From: CBDTTM01 sp965363355 | Lineage (GTDB): Bacteria > Bacillota > Negativicutes > Selenomonadales > Selenomonadaceae | Assembly: GCA_965363355.1 (NCBI GenBank) | Contig: CBDTTM010000134.1 | Location: 1-6,965, forward strand | Direction of reading: 5' to 3' | Length of the DNA stretch: 6,965 nt | In this document: piece by piece, positions 1-4,742 of the stretch | How positions within the stretch are numbered: position 1 is the first letter of the stretch | Layout of the letters: each line of letters starts with the position of its first letter | Translations under genes and position numbers: made by a program | The notes under the pieces: model-generated | Told to the model about the DNA's origin: nothing | Seen by the model: the letters and a program-made list of their open reading frames with translations, nothing else | Database searches by the model: none

Positions 1-625
1 CCTCCGCAATATAATTCTTTAAATTATTGAGCACGGTATAGGCCCGTATATTTTCCATCTCACAGTCCGGCTGATAAATGATAAGCGCTTGGAATACGTT
101 GACGGGCTCATCTAAATCAATCGAAGCAATATCGTCCTTCCGAACCGGCAGCGGCGTTGCCTGTTCGGCCTTTTTCGGTGAATTTTTCTCAGGTAAATTA
201 GATTCCGCAACCGGGGTACCGGAGCCTTCATTAGCTTGTTTTAAATCCGCAAGTGTTTTTTTGGTCAAAGATATCAATTCAGCCGCTGCTCCATCGGCTT
301 TTTCTCCGGCATCGAGCTTATCGATTTCCTTCTTGATAAAATCGGCAGCATCCAAAATCATGTCAACTAAAGAAGAACAGTCGACATGTTCTGGCTTATT
401 TTCTCTAAGATAAAAAAATATGTCTTCCATAGCATGAGCCAAAGCTGCGACTTCATTGACGACCATCATTGCCGCTGAGCCTTTAAGCGTATGCATGATG
501 CGAAAAATATCATTGATCTCGTCTGTGCTGAAATTTCCGTTTTTCTCGCTTTGAATCAGAATTTGCTCTAACTGCTCCAAATTTTGATTGCTTTCAAAAA
601 CAAACATCTCCATCATAGGATCCAT
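1..625 (-). CDS. cheA: Chemotaxis histidine kinase CheA, N-terminal part (runs off window)
   Basis: This is the first 208 codons of a CheA-type kinase; the rest lies beyond base 1. CheA autophosphorylates on a histidine in response to chemoreceptors and passes the phosphate to CheY. Residues 1-105 form an Hpt (P1) domain with the phospho-accepting His45 in HTLKGSAAMM. Residues about 106-172 are an Ala/Lys/Glu/Pro-rich linker. From about residue 175 a P2 (CheY-docking) domain begins, recognisable by CEMENIRAY at 188-196. The kinase and CheW-like domains are outside the window. The start is taken as the ATG at 625 (MDPMMEMFVFES), the usual CheA beginning. The ribosome site is not ideal: AAAGG lies 13 bases upstream, and a GAGG only 3 bases upstream would suit Met4 at 616 better. 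The gene follows the response regulator by 27 bases in the same frame, so the two are almost certainly co-transcribed. Confidence 0.9.
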   Translation of the reverse strand, partial: MDPMMEMFVFESNQNLEQLEQILIQSEKNGNFSTDEINDIFRIMHTLKGSAAMMVVNEVAALAHAMEDIFFYLRENKPEHVDCSSLVDMILDAADFIKKEIDKLDAGEKADGAAAELISLTKKTLADLKQANEGSGTPVAESNLPEKNSPKKAEQATPLPVRKDDIASIDLDEPVNVFQALIIYQPDCEMENIRAYTVLNNLKNYIAE

Positions 626-652
626 ATCCTCATCAAATCCTTTCTGCCCGGT

Positions 653-1015
653 TCACACCCCAATTGTCTTTAAAAGAGCCTCTGCCAAAAGTTCTTCTTT
701 AACTGGTTTGACGACAAAATAGGCAGCTCCGTTTTTCATGGCTTCGTTTATATGATGATCATTTCCCATTGCCGAAATCATGATTACTTTCACTTGCGGA
801 TCAATTTCTAAAAGTTCTTTTAATATCTCCATCCCATCCATCACTGGCATGATGATGTCCAACGTAACGCAATCGGGTCTGAGCTCTTTATACTTTTGAA
901 GTGCACTCTCTCCATCCTCAGCTTCACCGACTACCTCATATCCCATCTTTTCCAGTGTTTTTTTGAGAACGACCCGAACAAAGGCAGCATCATCCACAAT
1001 CAATATGCGTTTCAA
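653..1015 (-). CDS. cheY: CheY-like single-domain response regulator
   Basis: A 120-residue stand-alone receiver domain with no output domain. Visible landmarks are the acidic pair Asp8-Asp9 in ILIVDD, phospho-acceptor Asp53 in TLDIIMPVMDG, Ser81 in MISAMG (switch residue) and Lys103 in VVKPVK. Its length matches CheY. Phosphorylated CheY-type proteins bind the flagellar switch, and the cheA gene directly downstream supports a chemotaxis role. A stand-alone stress or sporulation-type receiver cannot be excluded from the receiver alone. I chose the TTG at 1015 because GGAGG (1023-1027) lies 7 bases upstream and translation then begins LKRILIVDD, the usual receiver start. The longer reading from the ATG at 1054 would add a glycine-rich tail and has no ribosome-binding site. 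Its expression probably depends on the structured leader at 1117-1264. Confidence 0.9.
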   Translation of the reverse strand: MKRILIVDDAAFVRVVLKKTLEKMGYEVVGEAEDGESALQKYKELRPDCVTLDIIMPVMDGMEILKELLEIDPQVKVIMISAMGNDHHINEAMKNGAAYFVVKPVKEELLAEALLKTIGV

Positions 1016-1116
1016 GACAACCCCTCCCCAGCCCTCGTTCTTTTCTTCGCCCATATATTTTTGGAATATTTTGTATATTTAAGAGAAACCGATTGGCTAG
1101 CGCCATCCTATTATTT

Positions 1117-1162
1117 AAAAAAATAAGCCGGCAAAAATACATCGCTTTGTACTAATACCGAC
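1117..1162 (-). terminator. Intrinsic terminator hairpin in the leader upstream of cheY
   Basis: On the minus strand a 15-position stem (arms 1148-1162 and 1127-1141, loop AAGCGA) is followed by TTATTTTTTT. The stem has two U-U mismatches and three G-U pairs; the base is the G/C-rich GTCGG:CCGGC. It lies about 100 bases before the cheY start and after the lepB terminator, so it can only act on a transcript begun between them. Its 5' arm contains 1152-1158, which can instead pair with 1231-1237. Confidence 0.65.
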
Positions 1163-1237
1163 AGGTGCTAAACTTATGGCTTCTTCTGCGAAACATGAAC
1201 TCTCCCATGGGTTATTTCATATCGTTTATTGCATTAG
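1152..1237 (-). ncRNA. Candidate cis-regulatory RNA (orphan riboswitch/attenuator domain) ahead of cheY-cheA
   Basis: Seen: CTAATGC (1237-1231) can pair over 7 bp with GTATTAG (1158-1152), one pair being G-U. This closes an 86-nt segment. Inside it, CGATATGAA (1224-1216) pairs with TTCATGTTTCG (1199-1189) over 9 bp with a two-base bulge. About 30 bases (1159-1188) remain largely unpaired in my hand folding. The closing stem uses bases that also form the 5' arm of the terminator at 1117-1162, so both cannot form together. Known: this mutually exclusive arrangement is typical of transcriptional riboswitches, where a stabilised P1 acts as antiterminator. Inferred: binding of a ligand or protein would favour P1 and let transcription reach cheY-cheA. 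I do not recognise the core of c-di-GMP-I, purine, TPP, SAM, THF or cobalamin riboswitches. It could instead be a free small RNA of about 130 nt that ends at the terminator. Confidence 0.45.
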
Positions 1238-1253
1238 AAATTCTTTTGGGATT

Positions 1254-1262
1254 ATTATACCA
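1254..1262 (-). promoter_or_regulatory. Extended -10 promoter for the cheY-cheA leader RNA
   Basis: TGG-TATAAT reads on the minus strand (TATAAT at 1259-1254 with TG at 1262-1261), a perfect extended -10 element. The -35 region at 17 bp spacing (CTGGTA, 1282-1277) matches the consensus at only three positions, which an extended -10 can tolerate. Predicted transcription start is near 1247. It lies just downstream of the lepB terminator, as expected for an independent unit. I found no flagellar sigma-D type promoter (TAAA/GCCGATAA) here. Confidence 0.55.
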
Positions 1263-1316
1263 TACTCAACTTTTTTTACCAGTTAATAATTTCCTTAATA
1301 AACTATATTTTCCCAC

Positions 1317-1352
1317 AAATAAATAAAGTGCCGACACATACTGTGTCGGCAC
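1317..1352 (-). terminator. Rho-independent terminator after lepB
   Basis: A perfect 11-bp hairpin (GTGCCGACACA, loop GTA, TGTGTCGGCAC) occupies 1328-1352. On the minus strand it is followed by TTTATTTATTT (1317-1327). It starts 6 bases after the lepB stop and marks the end of the rplS/lepB region. Confidence 0.92.
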
Positions 1353-1358
1353 ATCCAT

Positions 1359-1883
1359 TCATGGTAACGTCTTTAAGTGATCAAATGGCCAAAAAACCAT
1401 AACGGCTTTGCCTTTAATCAAACTGAAAGGAACAAATCCAACATCTGCAAACCGACTGTCTTCAGAGTTATTACGATTATCGCCCATAACAAAAATAGTT
1501 CCTTCTGGAACTGTTGATAGAGGATAATCTCCGCGAGTCTGACTTAAAATATAAGGCTCGTTCATCAACTGCTGATTTACAAATACCCTGCCATCCTTTA
1601 TCTCAATCGTGTCGCCTGGAATAGCAATAACGCGTTTGATAAAGTCACGGCTTTGGTCCTGTGGATAGCGGAAAACCAGGACTTCGCCCCGTTCCGGTGC
1701 CCGAAAACGATAGATAAACTTATTAACAACCAAACGTTCCTGGCTAAGCAATGTCGGCCGCATAGACGGACCGTCGACCAAATATAGTTCAACAATGAAA
1801 TAGCGAATGAAAAATGCTAAAACCACTGCAACTACTATGGATATTACCCAGTCTTTGATTTCTTCACCTAGTGAATTACTCAT
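1359..1883 (-). CDS. lepB: Signal peptidase I
   Basis: A 174-residue type I signal peptidase, the membrane protease that removes signal peptides from secreted preproteins on the outer face of the membrane. One N-terminal membrane segment (about residues 12-31) anchors it, typical of the short Gram-positive (Sip-like) form rather than the longer two-span E. coli LepB. The catalytic serine is Ser40 in GPSMRPTL, and the general-base lysine is Lys83 in DFIKRVIAIPGD. The C-terminal GDNRNNSEDSR box (134-144) is intact. The ATG at 1883 is preceded by AGGAGG with 7 bases to the start. A terminator lies immediately upstream of that ribosome site and another follows the stop, so the gene forms its own small unit or depends on read-through from rplS. 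It fits the nearby ffh and ftsY functionally, as all three act in protein export. Confidence 0.96.
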   Translation of the reverse strand: MSNSLGEEIKDWVISIVVAVVLAFFIRYFIVELYLVDGPSMRPTLLSQERLVVNKFIYRFRAPERGEVLVFRYPQDQSRDFIKRVIAIPGDTIEIKDGRVFVNQQLMNEPYILSQTRGDYPLSTVPEGTIFVMGDNRNNSEDSRFADVGFVPFSLIKGKAVMVFWPFDHLKTLP

Positions 1884-1898
1884 AAATCAGCCTCCTAC

Positions 1899-1930
1899 TA
1901 AAAAGAATAGGGACTGTACACAGTCCCTAT
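1899..1930 (-). terminator. Rho-independent terminator between rplS and lepB
   Basis: A perfect 10-bp stem ATAGGGACTG / CAGTCCCTAT (1907-1930, loop TGTA) is followed on the minus strand by TTCTTTTTAG. It begins 8 bases after the rplS stop. The lepB ribosome-binding site comes only a few bases after the U-tract, leaving no room for a promoter between them. Confidence 0.88.
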
Positions 1931-1938
1931 CAACACTA

Positions 1939-2280
1939 TTAGCGCTTTTCTTTAATACGAGCAGCCTTACCTGTAAGGGCACGCAAATAATAAAGTTTCG
2001 CACGACGAACAATACCTCTGCGTACAACATCGATCTTTTCAAGTCTTGGGGAATGTACTGGGAAAGTACGTTCAACACCAATACCATAAGAAATACGTCT
2101 TACTGTAAAGGTTTCACGGACGCCAGTTCCCTGACGGCCAATAACAACGCCTTCAAACATCTGGATACGTTCACGAGTACCTTCGACAACCTTTACGTGT
2201 ACACGAACCGTGTCACCAGGTGCGAATGCCGGAATGTCCGAGCGCAATTGTTCTTGTTCTAAAGCTTGAATAATGTTCAT
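1939..2280 (-). CDS. rplS: 50S ribosomal protein L19
   Basis: A 113-residue protein of normal L19 length. L19 lies at the 30S-50S interface of the ribosome and contributes to intersubunit contacts. Recognisable segments are FAPGDTVRVHVKVVEGTRERIQ in the N-terminal half, the RRISYGIGVERTFPVHSP core at about 61-78, and a basic C-terminus (RRAKLYYLRALTGKAARIKEKR). The ATG at 2280 has GGAGG 10 bases upstream. It has a promoter of its own overlapping the end of trmD, a structured leader that can mask this GGAGG, and a terminator after its stop, so L19 synthesis can be set separately from the rest of the cluster. Confidence 0.98.
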   Translation of the reverse strand: MNIIQALEQEQLRSDIPAFAPGDTVRVHVKVVEGTRERIQMFEGVVIGRQGTGVRETFTVRRISYGIGVERTFPVHSPRLEKIDVVRRGIVRRAKLYYLRALTGKAARIKEKR

Positions 2281-2352
2281 TTATATATTTCCTCCTTATT
2301 CAGACGTTCATGGTAAATATAATAAGCATTACTCAGAGGACCGTCCACATAT
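2281..2352 (-). promoter_or_regulatory. rplS mRNA leader, probable L19 autoregulatory leader with a masked ribosome site
   Basis: The roughly 72-nt leader contains TCCTC (2341-2337) and, nine bases on, CTTATT. Together these are complementary to AATAAGGAGGA, the segment holding the rplS Shine-Dalgarno site (about 2288-2298), so the ribosome site can be folded away. A second pairing, GGACG with CGTCT, could enclose part of the same region. Known: an L19 leader family occurs ahead of rplS in Bacillota. I infer membership from position and SD pairing, not from a covariance match. Confidence 0.5.
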
Positions 2353-2358
2353 TTAAAT

Positions 2359-2387
2359 ATTATATCACAAAAATTTAAGAGTTTCAA
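2359..2387 (-). promoter_or_regulatory. Sigma-A type promoter for rplS
   Basis: TTGAAA (2387-2382) and TATAAT (2364-2359) are separated by exactly 17 bp, matching the vegetative consensus at 11 of 12 positions. The -35 box overlaps the trmD stop codon. Predicted start is near 2352, giving a leader of about 72 nt. Confidence 0.8.
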
Positions 2388-3148
2388 ATATCTGTATCAA
2401 TTTTATTTTTTTCCGCCTGTGCTTGCAGGTCTTTAATAAAATTCTTTTCTTCTTCGCTCAAAGCAGCCTGTGACAAAAGATCCGGACGCTGCCGAAAAGT
2501 CATCTCAAGTGCTTGCCGGCGCCGCCAAGCCTGTATCTTGGCATGGTTTCCCGATAGTAAAATCTCCGGAACGACCATATCATGGTACTCACGTGGTCTA
2601 GTATATTGAGGGAATTCCAGCAATCCATCGTAAAAAGAATCCGTAGGGGCTGACTCTGCCGAACCTAAGACCCCCGGCAACATACGAGATACAGCATCGG
2701 TGATCACCATTGCCGGCAATTCTCCACCAGTCAAAACATAATCACCGATCGAAATCGCCTCATCAGCCAAAGAATCTGCTACTCTGCCATCGAATCCTTC
2801 ATAATGTCCACAAATAAAAATCAACTGGTCAAAGCCGGCCAGCTCTTTCGCCTTTTTTTGCGTAAAGGTCTTTCCGCTTGGGCAGAGCAATATCACTTTA
2901 CGGCTAGAGTACTCCGTATTTTCTTTGATATACTTTACCGCACGAAAAAGCGGCTCTGGTTTTAATACCATGCCACTTCCGCCCCCAAAAGGCGCATCGT
3001 CGACCTGTCTGTGTTTATCGTAGGCAAACTCCCGAAAATTCGTAATCTGAATGTCTAAAATTTCTTTTTCTCTTGCCCGCTTGATAATGCTTTGTCCAAA
3101 TGGGCCTTCAAACATTTCGGGAAACAAAGATATGATATCAATCCGCAT
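2384..3148 (-). CDS. trmD: tRNA (guanine37-N1)-methyltransferase
   Basis: A 254-residue SPOUT-family enzyme that uses S-adenosylmethionine to methylate G37, next to the anticodon, and so prevents +1 frameshifting. Landmarks in order: MRIDIISLFPEMF at the N-terminus, DDAPFGGGSGM (50-60), GHYEGFDGR (114-122) and SIGDYVLTGGELPAM (133-147), which are cofactor-binding parts of the trefoil knot, and catalytic Asp170 in PTDSFYDGLLEFPQYTRP. The start is the ATG at 3148, giving the conserved N-terminus. A longer reading from 3181 would overlap rimM and add a non-conserved tail. The start is 4 bases after the rimM stop, with only a weak upstream purine stretch (GGAAGAGATGG) inside the end of rimM, which suggests translational coupling. 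The rimM-trmD pairing is the usual one. Confidence 0.97.
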   Translation of the reverse strand: MRIDIISLFPEMFEGPFGQSIIKRAREKEILDIQITNFREFAYDKHRQVDDAPFGGGSGMVLKPEPLFRAVKYIKENTEYSSRKVILLCPSGKTFTQKKAKELAGFDQLIFICGHYEGFDGRVADSLADEAISIGDYVLTGGELPAMVITDAVSRMLPGVLGSAESAPTDSFYDGLLEFPQYTRPREYHDMVVPEILLSGNHAKIQAWRRRQALEMTFRQRPDLLSQAALSEEEKNFIKDLQAQAEKNKIDTDI

Positions 3149-3152
3149 AAAA

Positions 3153-3653
3153 CTATTCCATCTCTTCCGGTAAGATAACAAGCATTTTATTTTCAGATAA
3201 ATCGATCTTCGTCACTACTTTTTTCAGTGCTGGAACCAAGATTTCTTTAGCTTCGCCCTGCTTGCCTACAACATAGACGTCATTGCTGCCAGTTTTCAGT
3301 ATTTCTTTGATTCGTCCAAGGTTTTCACCCGATTCCTCAAAAACGTCCAACCCAATGATATCAAAATTATAGTATTCGCCCTCTGCCAACGGAGGAACAT
3401 CCGAACGTTTCACCTTGATCAGCTTTCCGTTAAGTGGAGCCAATGCTTCACGGCTATCTATTCCGTCAAATTTCAATATAATGAACTGCTTATTATACTT
3501 TACCGACTTTATCGATAACACCGTTTCTTCATCTAGATAGACATTCTTCAACTCATCGAAACGATCTGGAAAATCCGTCAGAGGAATGATGCGCACTTCA
3601 CCACGAACACCATGCGGTGCGCCGATTTTACCGATGATAATCAACTTTTCCAT
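3153..3653 (-). CDS. rimM: Ribosome maturation factor RimM
   Basis: A 166-residue RimM, of normal length. RimM binds the 30S subunit during late assembly, chiefly in the head region with S19. The N-terminal RimM domain shows IGKIGAPHGVRGEVRI (7-22) and LTDFPDRF (25-32). The C-terminal PRC-barrel starts around residue 93 (EYYNFDIIGLDV) and includes TGSNDVYVV (121-129) and KEILVPALKKVV (136-147). The ATG at 3653 is chosen because it gives the family's N-terminus; upstream in-frame starts lie inside ylqD. It begins 4 bases after the ylqD stop with no convincing Shine-Dalgarno site, so translation probably relies on ribosomes finishing ylqD. trmD follows 4 bases after its stop. Confidence 0.96.
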   Translation of the reverse strand: MEKLIIIGKIGAPHGVRGEVRIIPLTDFPDRFDELKNVYLDEETVLSIKSVKYNKQFIILKFDGIDSREALAPLNGKLIKVKRSDVPPLAEGEYYNFDIIGLDVFEESGENLGRIKEILKTGSNDVYVVGKQGEAKEILVPALKKVVTKIDLSENKMLVILPEEME

Positions 3654-3657
3654 AGGC

Positions 3658-4065
3658 TTAACTGCGGAACGCGATAATCTTGCCGTCTTCAACAAGGATT
3701 TCTGCATTCATGAGTTCCGGCATCGTATCGCCAACTTTGATTTCAACAAATCTTTCTAATGTCCCCTGCACGATTTCGGCGCCAATTTCTAAGTGTTCGG
3801 TTTCGTTTGCTTGAGCAAGCATCTGATTTTTGAAATCAAGGCGTTTTTGTCTTTCCATTTCAATCTGCTGACGTACTGCAGCAACACCTTGCAAATCTTT
3901 TTCTGCTTGTTCAGCTAAAATTCTTTTTGCTTGAAGCTCGATCTGCTGCAACTCAAGTTCAACTTTCTGCAAATTGCCTTGAATCGTTTCGGCCATATGT
4001 TTTTTCAAATCCTCAGTAACTTTGGCTTTAACAGTTACCGGACATTTTAATGTCATGCTATCCAT
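3658..4065 (-). CDS. ylqD: YlqD family protein of unknown function
   Basis: A 135-residue protein recognised as YlqD from its position between the KH protein and rimM and from its layout. The layout is a short N-terminal beta-like part (MTLKCPVTVKAKVTEDLKKHM), a long Gln/Glu/Lys/Leu-rich stretch at about 28-90 likely to form a coiled coil, and a C-terminal hydrophobic/acidic part ending DGKIIAFRS. There is no signal peptide, membrane segment or catalytic motif. The biochemical role is not known to me. Conservation next to ribosome-maturation genes in Bacillota makes a link to translation plausible but unproven. The ATG at 4065 has GAGG 7 bases upstream, better than Met4. The 117-base gap on its 5' side contains a terminator-like hairpin, so its transcription is probably lower than that of rpsP-khpA. 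Confidence 0.88.
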   Translation of the reverse strand: MDSMTLKCPVTVKAKVTEDLKKHMAETIQGNLQKVELELQQIELQAKRILAEQAEKDLQGVAAVRQQIEMERQKRLDFKNQMLAQANETEHLEIGAEIVQGTLERFVEIKVGDTMPELMNAEILVEDGKIIAFRS

Positions 4066-4123
4066 ATCGCTACCTCATTTCATCGATTTAATCTTTGATT
4101 CATGTATTTTAAAAGTGTACCTA

Positions 4124-4185
4124 TAAAGAAACAGCGGCAAGAATCCTTACTTTCGTAAAATGGATTTTTTGCCGCAGTTTTTTTA
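4124..4185 (-). terminator. Imperfect inverted repeat / probable attenuating terminator between khpA and ylqD
   Basis: Arms around GCGGC (4134-4138) and GCCGC (4171-4175) pair. Pairing extends inward to GGATT/AATCC with a small bulge or mismatch. It extends outward, after one mismatch, into an A-tract/U-tract pairing that includes the khpA stop codon. The minus-strand tail is TGTTTCTTTAT, only moderately U-rich, so partial termination is likelier than complete. The plus-strand reading ends GCAGTTTTTTT, so it could also stop antisense transcription. Confidence 0.6.
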
Positions 4186-4410
4186 AATGATCTCAACAGT
4201 GACTTTTTTATTTTCGCGGGTAGCCGCAGCCTTGACGACAGTTCGCATTGCTTTCGCAATACGGCCCTGTTTGCCAATGACTTTACCCATGTCCTCCGGT
4301 GCAACATGTAGTTCATATAACGTCGCATTCGCATCCGTTTTTTCTTCAACTACAACTTGATCCGGATTCTGTACTAATGATTTGGCTATAACTTCAACAA
4401 TTTCTTTCAT
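4183..4410 (-). CDS. khpA: KH-domain RNA-binding protein KhpA (YlqC)
   Basis: A 75-residue protein that is essentially one KH domain. The RNA-binding GxxG loop is GKQG at 46-49 within MGKVIGKQGRIAKAMRTVV. Small KH proteins at this locus (YlqC/KhpA) bind RNA, and in several Gram-positives they pair with KhpB/Jag and affect cell division and translation; the partner is not in this window. The length matches the family. The ATG at 4410 has AGAGG 11 bases upstream, a little far. The gene starts 20 bases after the rpsP stop, consistent with co-transcription from the ylxM promoter, and its stop codon is part of a terminator-like hairpin. Confidence 0.95.
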   Translation of the reverse strand: MKEIVEVIAKSLVQNPDQVVVEEKTDANATLYELHVAPEDMGKVIGKQGRIAKAMRTVVKAAATRENKKVTVEII

Positions 4411-4430
4411 GTTTGTTTATGCCTCTTTCT

Positions 4431-4706
4431 TTAGTTCTTTGCGCGTTTTGCTTCATCAAACTTAGCCATGATACCCTGTTTCTTCAATAAAGATTTAACG
4501 GTATCTGTAGGTTGAGCACCTTTGTTCATCCATTCAAGGACCTTTTCTTCGTTAACGTTAACGATTGCCGGTTCTTTAGTGGAGTCGTAATTACCTAAAA
4601 TTTCGATAAAACGACCATCACGTGGGGAACGGGAATCAGCTACTACGATACGATAGAAAGGATTCTTTTTTGCACCCATACGATTCAAACGAATTTTTAC
4701 TGCCAT
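4431..4706 (-). CDS. rpsP: 30S ribosomal protein S16
   Basis: A 91-residue S16, of normal length. S16 binds 16S rRNA in the lower body of the 30S subunit and is needed for assembly. The N-terminal signature VKIRLNRMGAKKNPFYRIVVADSRSPRDGRFIEILG is complete (positions 3-38), followed by the typical NEEKVLEWMNKGAQPTDTVKSLLKKQG. The ATG at 4706 follows AAGGAGGTG with ideal spacing, the strongest ribosome site in the window as expected for a ribosomal protein. It begins 36 bases after the ffh stop, and I see no promoter or terminator between them. Confidence 0.98.
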   Translation of the reverse strand: MAVKIRLNRMGAKKNPFYRIVVADSRSPRDGRFIEILGNYDSTKEPAIVNVNEEKVLEWMNKGAQPTDTVKSLLKKQGIMAKFDEAKRAKN

Positions 4707-4742
4707 GAAAATTCACCTCCTTCAAAAAATAATGCTTATGAT

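Noticed and set aside
78..413. A 111-codon plus-strand open frame
   Set aside because: It lies entirely antisense to the CheA Hpt and linker region, and the Ser/Ala-rich translation has no recognisable domain.
1020..1040. G-rich run before cheY as a G-quadruplex
   Set aside because: Only three runs of at least three G are present, and the middle of the run is explained as the cheY ribosome-binding site.
1117..1250. c-di-GMP-I riboswitch ahead of cheY-cheA
   Set aside because: It was attractive because of the chemotaxis context and a CGCAGAAGAAGCC stretch loosely like the GEMM ACGCAAAGCC. The GGCAAACC segment, tetraloop and receptor are not present, so I did not name the class.
1117..1250. 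6S RNA gene
   Set aside because: Size is somewhat small and the two ends are not complementary over a long closing stem; the pairing found is a 7-bp stem that competes with a terminator, which fits a leader better.
1807..2262. A 151-codon plus-strand open frame across lepB, its upstream terminator and rplS
   Set aside because: It is antisense to two clear conserved genes, crosses the strong terminator between them, has no ribosome site, and its Thr/Asn/Ser-rich composition is that of a shadow frame.
2384..3181. Longer TrmD start at 3181
   Set aside because: It would overlap rimM by 29 bases, has no ribosome site, and adds an N-terminal tail in front of the conserved MRIDIISLFPEMF.
2318..4738. 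10-base complementarity between the rplS leader (TAATGCTTAT) and the region just upstream of rpsP (ATAAGCATTA)
   Set aside because: It is AT-rich, short and far apart, with no supporting structure; chance is the simplest explanation.
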